A stretch of 37,502 bases of DNA from Bacillota bacterium. GTDB lineage: Bacteria; Bacillota; Clostridia; Oscillospirales; Acutalibacteraceae. Positions 1-7,424 of the stretch are shown in pieces (the first letter of the stretch is position 1; each line of letters starts with the position of its first letter). The notes beneath the pieces are model-generated. The model did not search any database. It was not told where the DNA came from and was given only the letters and a program-made list of their open reading frames with translations. Made by a program: the position numbers and the translations under genes. The DNA lies in NCBI GenBank assembly GCA_023417635.1, contig JAEZFF010000004.1, positions 1 through 37,502 on the forward strand. The letters run 5' to 3'.

Positions 1-1043
1 ACCGTCATTTCAAGCGCCGAGGGGAAAGGCACATTTTGCCGCGACTGGGCTATGCTCAGCAAAAGCGATGTTGGAAGCATCTCCTGGTGAAAGGTAATGA
101 GGGAAATATAAATTGCAGGCATACTGATGGTCAGGAAGAATGCCAAAAAACGTAAAATTCTTCCGATTGAAGCGAATGTAAAATTCACATAATAATCTTC
201 GTCACTCTGCATATACTCAACGAACAGATGCGGAACGGTCAGCACGGTAGGTGTTCCATCCACAATCAGCGCAATGCGGCCCTCCAGCAGCCTTGCAGCC
301 ACCACGTCAGGCCGTTCGGTATTCCCGGTCGTTTCCAGCAGAGTGAACGGTTTTGGGCGAAGAAGTTCCGCAATGTAGTTGGAGTCCAGTGTGCCGTCAA
401 TATCAATTTGGCTCAGCTTATCTTCCAGCTCTGCCAGCACTTTTTTATTTACCAGGCTGTCGAGGTAACAGATGCAGGCCTTTGTGCGGGACCTTCTTCC
501 AAATGTCATGTAGCGCAGTTTTAAGTCCGGTGTACGGAGTTTCCGCCGCAGCATGGAAATATTAATCAGCAGGGATTCATTGAACCCTTCCCGCGGCCCC
601 CGTATGACCCGCTCGGTTTCCGGTTCCGAAATGGCACGGACTGTCCATCCCTTCGTGTTTAAAATCAGCGAGTCGGAGCATCCTTCGGCAAGGAGCACCG
701 TGTCGCCGTAAACAATCGCCTGTACAATCTCTTCGATGTCTGCCGTTTTCTGTACGCTGTTTGAAAGCATCACGTGCTGAAGAATCTGTTCCATCAGGTC
801 GTCAATTTTCTCCGGAAACTTGTAGTGCAGCAGTGGGCTGACAATATCGTCGTTCATCAGCTTGTTGTTTATCATGCCATCGACAAAAATCAGGCAAAAA
901 TGGAGCTGATCGTCAAAAGGACTTGAAAGGTTACGGAACTGCAGCGTGTCATCATTGGCAAAAAGATTCCGGATATACTCCACATTCATTTTCAGCTGGT
1001 CAGACGGCAGCTTTGCTCCGGCAAATCCGTTCGGGCTGTTCAC
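1..1043 (-). CDS. GerA-family spore germinant receptor A subunit (partial, C-terminus off window)
   Basis: Reading the minus strand from a GTG at 1043 gives 347 open codons up to the window edge, so the 3' end is missing. The start is supported by GGGAGG placed 8 bases upstream; an ATG two bases before the GTG runs straight into TGA. The protein shows the GerA-family core, including the hallmark GPREGFNESL stretch followed by INISMLRRKLR, then the segment ending in LLEGRIALIVDGTP, and the start of the membrane domain (a hydrophobic helix around LRFLAFFLTISMPAIYISL). In this family the A subunit is an inner spore membrane protein that works with B and C subunits to sense germinants. The partner genes would lie before base 1. 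Family assignment is confident; which germinant it senses cannot be told. It could also be a SpoVAF-type homologue. Confidence 0.93.
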   Translation of the reverse strand, partial: MNSPNGFAGAKLPSDQLKMNVEYIRNLFANDDTLQFRNLSSPFDDQLHFCLIFVDGMINNKLMNDDIVSPLLHYKFPEKIDDLMEQILQHVMLSNSVQKTADIEEIVQAIVYGDTVLLAEGCSDSLILNTKGWTVRAISEPETERVIRGPREGFNESLLINISMLRRKLRTPDLKLRYMTFGRRSRTKACICYLDSLVNKKVLAELEDKLSQIDIDGTLDSNYIAELLRPKPFTLLETTGNTERPDVVAARLLEGRIALIVDGTPTVLTVPHLFVEYMQSDEDYYVNFTFASIGRILRFLAFFLTISMPAIYISLITFHQEMLPTSLLLSIAQSRQNVPFPSALEMT

Positions 1044-1290
1044 ATTAAATTCCTCCCATCAGCCGCAGGAGGCGCCTGCCCTGCGGAAATCTTAATTTTC
1101 TTTCTGACTTATGTTTTCCCAACCGGTGCATAATATACCGGGAACCGGAACTTGAAACCTGCCCCGCAAAGGAGTATTATGAGCAAACAGGGAAGCATCC
1201 CGAACCGCGGCAGCCCCAAGGACAAGCCAAAAAGCAGAAATGCTTCGTGCTGCCCGCAGACGCTTTCTCAAACGAAAGGAGAAATGACTT

Positions 1291-2292
1291 TTGAACGTAC
1301 TCATTACCGGAGGAGCCGGCTATATCGGCTCGCACACCTGTGTGGAACTGCTGAACTGCGGCTACGGCGTTGTGGTAATGGATAATTACAGCAATTCTTC
1401 GCCCGACGTCATCGGCAAAATTGAAACCATCACCGGTAAAAAGTTTCCGGCATACGAATGTGATATGCTGGACTATGACGGCTTTGAAAAGATTTTTAAG
1501 GAAAACAAGATTGACGCGGTTATCCACTATGCGGGCCTCAAGGCCGTGGGAGAATCGGTGGAGAAGCCCTTGGAATATTACCACAACAACCTGACCGGCA
1601 CCCTCAATCTGCTGCGCCTGATGCGGGAATACGGGGTGCGCCGCTTTGTGCAGAGTTCTTCCGCAACGGTTTACGGAATGCACAACACCGCCCCGTTCAC
1701 CGAGGATATGCCAATTTCCACGACCAACCCGTACGGTGCAACAAAAGAATTCATTGAGCGCATCCTCACCGACCTCTGCCATGCCGACAAGAGCTGGAAA
1801 GTCGCCCTGCTGCGCTACTTTAACCCTATCGGCGCACATCCAAGCGGGCTGATTGGTGAAAACCCGAACGGCATTCCGAACAACCTGATGCCTTATATAA
1901 TGAAAGTCGCCGTCGGCGAACTGCCGGAGCTGCACGTTTTCGGCAACGACTACCCTACCCCCGACGGAACCGGCGTGCGCGACTACATCCATGTGTGTGA
2001 CCTGGCCGCCGGCCATGTGAAAGCGCTGGAAAAGATTGACCATCTTGACGGCGCCCGCGCCATTAACCTCGGCACCGGCAAAGGCAGTTCCGTTCTCGAC
2101 GTTGTTCACGCGTTCGAGCGTGTAAGCGGGAAAAAGATTCCGTACAAAATAGAGCCGCGCCGCGCGGGCGACATCGCCACCTGCTATGCAGACTGCTCCC
2201 GCGCTAAAAAGGAACTGGGCTGGGTAGCCAAGTATACCCTCGATGATATGTGCCGCGACAGCTGGAACTTCATCCAGAAGCAGAAAAAGTAA
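1291..2292 (+). CDS. galE: UDP-glucose 4-epimerase
   Basis: A 333-residue protein, normal length for GalE, which interconverts UDP-glucose and UDP-galactose with bound NAD. The N-terminal Rossmann motif GGAGYIGSH is at residues 7-15, the SSSATVYG segment with the catalytic Ser/Thr region at about 122-129, and the catalytic pair Tyr148 and Lys152 in NPYGATK. The start is a TTG, chosen because the protein must begin just before VLITGG and because GAAAGGAG lies 10 bases upstream. The gene is monocistronic: a strong terminator follows within 20 bases. It is divergent from the gerA-type gene. It probably supplies UDP-galactose for surface glycans; two glycosyltransferase-type genes lie 13-16 kb away. 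Confidence 0.96.
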   Translation: MNVLITGGAGYIGSHTCVELLNCGYGVVVMDNYSNSSPDVIGKIETITGKKFPAYECDMLDYDGFEKIFKENKIDAVIHYAGLKAVGESVEKPLEYYHNNLTGTLNLLRLMREYGVRRFVQSSSATVYGMHNTAPFTEDMPISTTNPYGATKEFIERILTDLCHADKSWKVALLRYFNPIGAHPSGLIGENPNGIPNNLMPYIMKVAVGELPELHVFGNDYPTPDGTGVRDYIHVCDLAAGHVKALEKIDHLDGARAINLGTGKGSSVLDVVHAFERVSGKKIPYKIEPRRAGDIATCYADCSRAKKELGWVAKYTLDDMCRDSWNFIQKQKK

Positions 2293-2311
2293 AAGAAGCA
2301 ACAGAAAATCA

Positions 2312-2346
2312 GGCAGCCCTGCGCTTTTGTGCAGGGCTGCCTTTTT
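2312..2346 (+). terminator. Intrinsic terminator of galE
   Basis: An 11-bp perfect stem (GGCAGCCCTGC, 2312-2322, with its complement at 2331-2341), an 8-base loop and a T-run directly after it. It sits 20 bases after the galE stop. Confidence 0.93.
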
Positions 2347-2412
2347 GTAAAATGCTTTTCCTTTGTTTTAGCCTGCCAGGTAAAATACAAAATTATATAA
2401 TTATTATAGATA

Positions 2413-2441
2413 TTTACATTTTATTTCGTCTATGATATGAT
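2413..2441 (+). promoter_or_regulatory. Sigma-A promoter of the double ABC transporter operon
   Basis: TTTACA (2413-2418), a 17-base spacer and TATGAT (2436-2441), in an AT-rich stretch between the galE terminator and the first ABC gene. The predicted transcript start is near 2448, giving a leader of about 70 bases. No operator repeat is visible. Confidence 0.7.
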
Positions 2442-2518
2442 AATTAATATATAATTCTTCTGTAAATTTACTGCTACCGAAAAGATACAGGACTTCTGCC
2501 ACCATAAGGAGGTTTGCC

Positions 2519-3565
2519 ATGCATCAAAAAGAGTTTTGGGGAATTACGGCACTCCAAATCGTCGCCGCGTTTGTCTTGGCTGTCTGCGCTGCAGCTGCGG
2601 TTTTTCAGATTCAGAATGACAAAGATTCCACCTGTGGCATCAAGGGCTCTTACGACACATTTTCCGCACACATTATTCTTCCAGCCGATGCAAAATTGCA
2701 ATCCGACTTGCAGACACAGTTTCGTGACATCTTAAAAAATAAAAAAGCAACGGTCGTGCTGGTTGACGATTCATCCTCCGGCGTGGGCCTGTATGATGCG
2801 CTTGGGGCATACCCGGAGGCGCGGGCTCTCTCTTCTTCCGCTGATTCCATTGTGGTGGAAGAAGGCTCTGCGGCGGAAGAAGCAGGAGAAAAGCAGAATG
2901 GGCTTCTCTTTTCCCATGGAAAGTCGTTCCGGGTTCAGGGAAAATGCCCGCACGGTTTCCCGCTGTTGGACAGCACCCATTTTTACCTTTACCCTCTGGC
3001 CTCTTCCATGGATTTTTCCGGTACTTATTTTATCGTGTCAAAGGACTCTGGGCTTGTGGATAAGCTGGCAGGGATTTTTGCACAGTATGGCGAAGCTCCG
3101 TCCGTTACCCACAGCGCGGCTGCAGGAAAACAGACAGCGGATTTCGGAAGCACACTGTTTTTTCTTGTCAGCCAGCGTTATTTCCCTGTTTTCGCATTCG
3201 GGATTCTCATCCTGTATTTTCAGTATGGCTTGTTTTTCTCGTTTTTTGTTCGAAGAAAGCGGCGCCTAATGGCGATTCATTTTCGGTTTGGCGCAACAAA
3301 AGGGCGTTTGCTTTCCTGGTTTTCCCGCTGGATGCTGCCCTGCTGCTTTGGCGGCGCTTTCCTTGGCGTTTTAGCCTATCAGCTTGTTACAAAAGTTTTG
3401 TTCCGCCAAGGTATGCTCGTCCTACCCATTTCCTGGCTGATTGGAACAGCATTGTTTCACGGTGCCTTAACCTACCTTATTTTTGCCGCCGCGCTGCTTC
3501 GGGCCAAAGTCGCCGAAGCACCCAAAAAACTACATAAGCCACGGAAAGGAGCTGCAGCATTATGA
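2519..3565 (+). CDS. FtsX/MacB-type ABC transporter permease subunit (half-size, first of pair)
   Basis: 348 residues starting at an ATG with a perfect AAGGAGG site. Hydrophobicity by eye gives one N-terminal membrane segment (about 11-31), a large outside domain of roughly 170 residues, and three C-terminal segments (about 215-237, 265-290 and 298-320). This is the FtsX/MacB permease topology. The short cytoplasmic stretch after the second segment reads RRLMAIHFRFGATKGRLL, matching the conserved GA-containing coupling region of FtsX permeases. Its stop overlaps the next start by four bases (ATGA), so it is translationally coupled to a second permease of the same architecture. The pair with the ATPase at 4668 should form one transporter. 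The substrate is unknown; peptide or antibiotic efflux is an inference from the BceAB/MacB relatives. Confidence 0.8.
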   Translation: MHQKEFWGITALQIVAAFVLAVCAAAAVFQIQNDKDSTCGIKGSYDTFSAHIILPADAKLQSDLQTQFRDILKNKKATVVLVDDSSSGVGLYDALGAYPEARALSSSADSIVVEEGSAAEEAGEKQNGLLFSHGKSFRVQGKCPHGFPLLDSTHFYLYPLASSMDFSGTYFIVSKDSGLVDKLAGIFAQYGEAPSVTHSAAAGKQTADFGSTLFFLVSQRYFPVFAFGILILYFQYGLFFSFFVRRKRRLMAIHFRFGATKGRLLSWFSRWMLPCCFGGAFLGVLAYQLVTKVLFRQGMLVLPISWLIGTALFHGALTYLIFAAALLRAKVAEAPKKLHKPRKGAAAL

Positions 3566-4668
3566 AACAGCAGTTCCGCCTTGTCTGGAAAGACCTGCGT
3601 AAAAACGCAGGGATGGCAATCTGGTTTGCCGTGGAGATTTTTCTGACGCTTTTGTACCTGGCGATGCTGACCGGCAGTCTGTGCAGCCTGCAGAATTATC
3701 TTCATTTTTTGGAGCGTACCCCTGTTACCTCTTTTCACTGCCGCCAGAGCAGCGGACGGCCTCTTTCCGTTTCCCCCAGCCTGGACAAAGAGCTTTCGCA
3801 TCTTCTTGGGGCGCATTCAAGCGTCTACTCGGTCGCTTCCGGCCTTCATCCTGAAAATGATGACAGTACTAATGTGATTGTCGCTTTGGGATACTTTCAG
3901 GATACATTCGGTTTGCATCCTGAAAATTCAGCCGGAGGGAGCGGCCATACCCAAGTTCTTCTGGGAAACAAGATTCAGAAGTACCATGAAAATGACACTA
4001 TTTCTCTTGGCACTTTCGCACTTCAGCCTCTGCGTGTGACCGGTAAACTTCCGCGCGGTTCCTTTTATTCCGATGTTTCTGCAAGCACCTTGCGCTCGCT
4101 GGATGACAGTATCGTAATTCTCACCACATGGGATGAGTGGAAAAGCTATAATACGATGGACTATACCATGCAGATTCTTCAGAACATGGTGTTCACCGGT
4201 GCCAGCCAAAAAGACGCCCCCGCTTTCGCGCAAATGGTTTCACACGAAACTGAACGTTTGGATTTGCTGGCCGTCAGCCCTGCGGAAACACAAGCCGCCT
4301 ACCATGATTATGCGCAGCAGCAGCTGCTTTTCCTGCTGTTTTTCGCCGGCATCGCGATCTTGCTTATCATTGGGCTGGTCACCAGCCTTCTAAGCCTGAT
4401 TGAGTCGAATCTCCGCGAATATGCTGTCCACCGCGTCTATGGCGCAACTTTTATGGATATTTGCCTGCGTACAGTACTGTACTGCTGTATGATTGTTCTA
4501 ATTCCTGCCCTCGCAGTTCTGCTTGTTTTGAGGAGCTTTTCTTTTCCCTTCCTTTTTCCCTGGATCGTTCCGCTTTTTTCTTTGCTGATTCTGTTTGCCG
4601 TGTGTGCTTACCCAGTGCATCGGCTTCATCACCAGGATATATCTGAATTTTTAAGGAGTGATACCTGA
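3562..4668 (+). CDS. FtsX/MacB-type ABC transporter permease subunit (half-size, second of pair)
   Basis: 368 residues. The layout repeats that of the gene before it: one N-terminal membrane helix (about 19-41), a long extracytoplasmic domain, then three C-terminal helices (about 250-275, 300-322 and 328-350). A coupling motif, REYAVHRVYGATFMDI, follows the second helix. The two permeases differ in sequence, so the transporter is probably a heterodimer, like the two halves of a BceB-type ten-helix permease split into separate chains. The start overlaps the upstream stop and the stop overlaps the next start (TGATG), which implies tightly coupled translation with the ATPase. No signal peptide cleavage site is evident. 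Confidence 0.8.
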   Translation: MKQQFRLVWKDLRKNAGMAIWFAVEIFLTLLYLAMLTGSLCSLQNYLHFLERTPVTSFHCRQSSGRPLSVSPSLDKELSHLLGAHSSVYSVASGLHPENDDSTNVIVALGYFQDTFGLHPENSAGGSGHTQVLLGNKIQKYHENDTISLGTFALQPLRVTGKLPRGSFYSDVSASTLRSLDDSIVILTTWDEWKSYNTMDYTMQILQNMVFTGASQKDAPAFAQMVSHETERLDLLAVSPAETQAAYHDYAQQQLLFLLFFAGIAILLIIGLVTSLLSLIESNLREYAVHRVYGATFMDICLRTVLYCCMIVLIPALAVLLVLRSFSFPFLFPWIVPLFSLLILFAVCAYPVHRLHHQDISEFLRSDT

Positions 4669-5351
4669 TGGAACCGCTTATCAGGGCAGAAAATCTGACT
4701 AAAATTTATATCAGTGCAAACAATCGCACCGCAGCTGTAACCCAAGTATCATTGAGCGTAAATGCCGGTGAAATCATTGCCATTACCGGCCCTTCCGGCT
4801 GTGGAAAAACGACTTTGCTGAATCTTCTGGGCCTGGTGCTTTCCCCTTCCGAAGGGCATCTTTACTTAAACGGAACAGATACGATGTGCCTTTCCGAGCG
4901 CAAACGGGCAGACTTCCGGAATGCATTTTTCGGCTACATTGTGCAGGATTTCGCCTTGATTGAGGAAGAAACGGCTTATGAAAACATCGAAATTCCTTTT
5001 CTGTATTCTAAGCGCCGCCTTCACAAAAAAGAACAGCTGGCAGAAATAGAAAAAGTGCTGGACCGTCTTGGCCTAAAGGGCAAGCTGTATGAAAAGGTTA
5101 AAAATCTGTCCGGCGGGCAGCGGCAAAGGGTCGCAATCGCGCGTGCAATTATAAACCAGCCAAAAGTAATCCTTGCGGATGAGCCTACCGGCGCCTTGGA
5201 TGTAAAAAACTCAGAAAGTATTTTTTCCATTTTGCATGGTTTGGCTGGTGAGGATGGCAGAGCCGTTGTAATGGTAACCCATAACGAGCAGCTGGCAGAG
5301 CGATGCACCCGCAAAATTGAAATGCTTGACGGTCACTTTGTCGAGCAATGA
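4668..5351 (+). CDS. ABC transporter ATP-binding protein, MacB/LolD/BceA type
   Basis: 227 residues, the usual length of this ATPase class. The Walker A motif GPSGCGKTT lies near residue 42, the signature LSGGQRQRVAIARAI near 145, and Walker B with the D-loop in VILADEPTGALD near 168; the H-loop is in MVTHNEQ. The LADEPTGALD form is typical of MacB/LolD/BceA ATPases, which drive mechanotransmission through FtsX-type permeases instead of carrying substrate across. It therefore fits the two FtsX-type genes directly upstream. Its start overlaps the stop of the second permease by one base. No two-component genes lie next to this operon, unlike a standard BceRS-BceAB locus. Confidence 0.92.
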   Translation: MEPLIRAENLTKIYISANNRTAAVTQVSLSVNAGEIIAITGPSGCGKTTLLNLLGLVLSPSEGHLYLNGTDTMCLSERKRADFRNAFFGYIVQDFALIEEETAYENIEIPFLYSKRRLHKKEQLAEIEKVLDRLGLKGKLYEKVKNLSGGQRQRVAIARAIINQPKVILADEPTGALDVKNSESIFSILHGLAGEDGRAVVMVTHNEQLAERCTRKIEMLDGHFVEQ

Positions 5352-5401
5352 TGATGCTTGGGATGTTTTGGATTGATGATACTCAAGATAAGGAATAACA
5401 T

Positions 5402-6085
5402 ATGATGGATGACAGCATTAAAATAAAGAATCTATGTGTATCCTTTGGCAGTAAGAAAGTACTCAGGGGGCTGAATCTTACGATTCAGTCCCCCGGATCA
5501 ACTTGCCTGGTCGGCCCAAACGGCAGTGGAAAAACCACCTTAATCCATGCTATGCTTCGGTTTCTTCCATACACGGGTAAAATCACTTTCGGCGGTCATC
5601 CGCTGTCTGCCATCCGAAAAAGGATTGGCATTGTGCTGGACGAGCCGCCTTTTTACGGAAGCCTGACCGCAAGGATGAATCTGCGTCTTTTAATGGATGC
5701 AAACGGCCAAAACGCAGCGCATGGTGAAAAGATATTTCAGATGTTAAAAATAGATGAATCCATCCTGAAAACGAAAGCGGACCAGCTTTCATTTGGGCAG
5801 CGCCATCGGCTGGCTGTTGCAGGCGCAATTTTGCGGAACCCTCAGTATCTTTTTCTGGATGAGCCTTCCGTTGGTCTTGACGCCGAATCCCTTGCAAGCC
5901 TTACAGAATGTCTGAAAGCAGAAGTACAGGCCGGTAAATGTCTGTTCATAACCAGCCACGATTTTGAATTTGTTCATTCTGTTGCCGACAATGTGGCACT
6001 TCTTTCGGATGGCATCTGCGGTTTTTCCGGAACAAAAGAAGAATATATGGCTCTTGCCCCCCAGGCATCACAACGTATTTCATAA
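5402..6085 (+). CDS. ABC-2 type transporter ATP-binding protein
   Basis: 227 residues from an ATG preceded by AAGGA; a second ATG lies one codon later and could also serve. Walker A GPNGSGKTT is at residues 38-46, the signature is the variant LSFGQRHRLAVAGA, and Walker B is YLFLDEPSVGLD. The Q-loop region reads LDEPPFYGSLTA, with acidic residues where many ABC ATPases carry Gln. The LanF protein at 27620 is similar here (IESPPLYENLTA). The class is that of ABC-2 exporters and lantibiotic-protection ATPases. It is 50 bases downstream of the first ATPase with no terminator between, so all five genes look co-transcribed. Its partner permease follows directly. Confidence 0.88.
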   Translation: MMDDSIKIKNLCVSFGSKKVLRGLNLTIQSPGSTCLVGPNGSGKTTLIHAMLRFLPYTGKITFGGHPLSAIRKRIGIVLDEPPFYGSLTARMNLRLLMDANGQNAAHGEKIFQMLKIDESILKTKADQLSFGQRHRLAVAGAILRNPQYLFLDEPSVGLDAESLASLTECLKAEVQAGKCLFITSHDFEFVHSVADNVALLSDGICGFSGTKEEYMALAPQASQRIS

Positions 6086-6109
6086 ACATAACCTGATTTT
6101 AAAAAGGCA

Positions 6110-7009
6110 GTGACTGCGGTGAATCATACTGTTTTTCATAATGAATTTCTGCTGGCAGTCCGGAGCAAAGCAATAATTCTTACTATAATAATAGCTGGCG
6201 CTCTGGTAATTTACGGTCAGCTCAGTACCTACCATAGTGTGGCACAATGTATTTCCCAAAACGATTCCTTCGTGCAAAGCCACTCGGCAGGCATCAACGG
6301 GGAAATTGCCGATAACAGCCAAATTGAAAAAAGCACCGTCGATGCTTACCAAATCCTTCAGCCTGCATATGCCGTGAATAATACTCAGGCGCTGCTGGCA
6401 ACTCTGCTTCCTGTTTTCTTTGTGGTTATTGCATCCATCATAATCGGTCAGGAATTCAGTTCCCGCACCGCGCCCATCAAAGCTGCTTACTGGGGATGGC
6501 CGCGTGTTATAGGGATGAAGGACTTACTCCTCCTGGTTCTAATCGTTCTTACCTTTGCTGTGATGACATGTATTGGGGCAGTAACAGGTCTGCTGAACTG
6601 GCAGCGCATCACACCAGTTGTTCAGGCACATGGCAGCAAAATGGCTACTGTTCCCCCATACTCTGTTTTCAAACAATTTGCAGTAGTTTTCTTATTAACA
6701 TCAGTTTACTGCCTTCTGGCAGCCTTTGTGACCCTGCTAACCCGGAAAACGTTTGCCGGTTGTCTGATTCCTCTTCTTCTCATGTATTTTGTGGAAGGGC
6801 AGATTCCCTGCCCTTATTTACCGGCAAAACTGGGAGCGGTTTTAATTCAAAAGTCCTTTTTGTTCTCTTCCTTTTCATTTTTTATGCCGAACCAGGCTTC
6901 CGCTGGCACAGCAGAAACAACTTGTTTTATTCTGCTGTTTTTATACAGTGTGTTGCTCTTTGCCGCATGCTGGGCCTATGCCTGTAAGCAGACGATTCGG
7001 CAGCGCTGA
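6110..7009 (+). CDS. ABC-2 type transporter permease
   Basis: 299 residues if started at GTG 6110; an alternative GTG at 6119 has better spacing from the AAAAAGG upstream (11 instead of 2 bases) and would give 296. Six membrane segments can be picked out, with an outside loop of about 60 residues after the first. The motif IIGQEFSSRTAP after the second helix is the GxEF...RT element shared by ABC-2 permeases that move or sense hydrophobic and peptide substrates. It pairs with the ATPase at 5402. It is the last gene of the operon and is followed by a terminator. Substrate unknown; antimicrobial peptide protection is a reasonable guess only. Confidence 0.83.
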   Translation: MTAVNHTVFHNEFLLAVRSKAIILTIIIAGALVIYGQLSTYHSVAQCISQNDSFVQSHSAGINGEIADNSQIEKSTVDAYQILQPAYAVNNTQALLATLLPVFFVVIASIIIGQEFSSRTAPIKAAYWGWPRVIGMKDLLLLVLIVLTFAVMTCIGAVTGLLNWQRITPVVQAHGSKMATVPPYSVFKQFAVVFLLTSVYCLLAAFVTLLTRKTFAGCLIPLLLMYFVEGQIPCPYLPAKLGAVLIQKSFLFSSFSFFMPNQASAGTAETTCFILLFLYSVLLFAACWAYACKQTIRQR

Positions 7010-7040
7010 AGACAGACTGAAATCCCCCCGAAAATCAAAG

Positions 7041-7095
7041 CAGGGCATGCTGCAAAGCCATAACGCTGCAGCGTGCCCTGTTCCTGTTTTCTTTT
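7041..7095 (+). terminator. Intrinsic terminator of the double ABC operon
   Basis: A 14-bp stem (7041-7054 with 7067-7080, one G-T wobble) with a 12-base loop and a T-rich tail. It ends the operon that begins at 2519. Confidence 0.85.
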
Positions 7096-7160
7096 CCGTT
7101 AAAAATTCATTGGTTCTTCCGTCGGGTTCGGAATTTCGTTATTTTCCGCGGTATTTTCTT
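7089..7160. repeat. Left copy of direct repeat flanking the GT-C-like gene
   Basis: Aligns without gaps to 9016-9087. By hand count about 61 of 72 bases agree (roughly 85 percent). The two copies are in the same orientation and bracket the single gene at 7425-8909 with its own promoter. Confidence 0.85.
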
Positions 7161-7166
7161 CTGCAG
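7099..7166 (-). pseudogene. Remnant of the 3' end of the acidic Cys-rich protein gene
   Basis: On the minus strand this reads AEENTAENNEIPNPTEEP followed by MNF and TAA. It matches the last residues of the intact protein at 9026-9652 (EENTAENNEVLNPTTEPTNF, then stop). The frame is closed by a stop about five codons further upstream, so only the C-terminal tail survives. The intact copy lies 1927 bases away in the same orientation. The changes between the copies are mostly transitions, as in an old duplication that drifted. Confidence 0.8.
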
Positions 7167-7241
7167 TATTTTTTTATTCTTATTCGGGTCTGCAAAAAGC
7201 GGCTATTTTGCTGCTAAAAGTAATGCTGTAAAGGAACTATA

Positions 7242-7270
7242 TTGACATTTTTTACATATAGTAGTATATT
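7242..7270 (+). promoter_or_regulatory. Sigma-A promoter of the GT-C-like gene
   Basis: TTGACA (7242-7247), a 17-base spacer and TATATT (7265-7270). This is near consensus and the gene at 7425 is the only one it can serve. The predicted leader is about 150 bases. Confidence 0.8.
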
Positions 7271-7424
7271 TAATTGGTTAAACTTTTATTATTTGGGTTT
7301 CATGTGCAACCGTTAAAGGAATTTATAAACAATCACATCAAATTTTAAACTGATTTCAAAGGGATACACAATGTTGCATTAGACCTAAAATTGAAGACAC
7401 AAAGATGAAGGAAGGATCTCACCC

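Larger units (their letters stand above)
7010..7424. other. Gene-free stretch between ABC operon and GT-C-like gene
   Basis: 415 bases without an intact gene. In order it holds the ABC operon terminator, a minus-strand remnant of the 3' end of the gene now at 9026-9652, an AT-rich segment, a consensus promoter at 7242-7270, and a leader of about 150 bases before the ATG at 7425. I see no riboswitch or known RNA in the leader. Confidence 0.75.

Noticed and set aside
1060..1160. Possible sporulation sigma-G promoter for the gerA-type gene (GTATA and CATAAGT boxes on the minus strand)
   Set aside because: The boxes are 20 bases apart instead of the usual 17-18, so I do not claim it.
1179..1385. 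Small plus-strand open frame (68 codons) starting MSKQGSIPNRG with AAAGGAG upstream, overlapping the galE start
   Set aside because: The ribosome site is good, but the second half is simply galE read in another frame and the peptide has no family resemblance. It might be a short leader peptide, but nothing else supports it.
1177..2301. Long minus-strand open frame opposite galE
   Set aside because: Antisense shadow of galE; composition and lack of motifs speak against a real protein.
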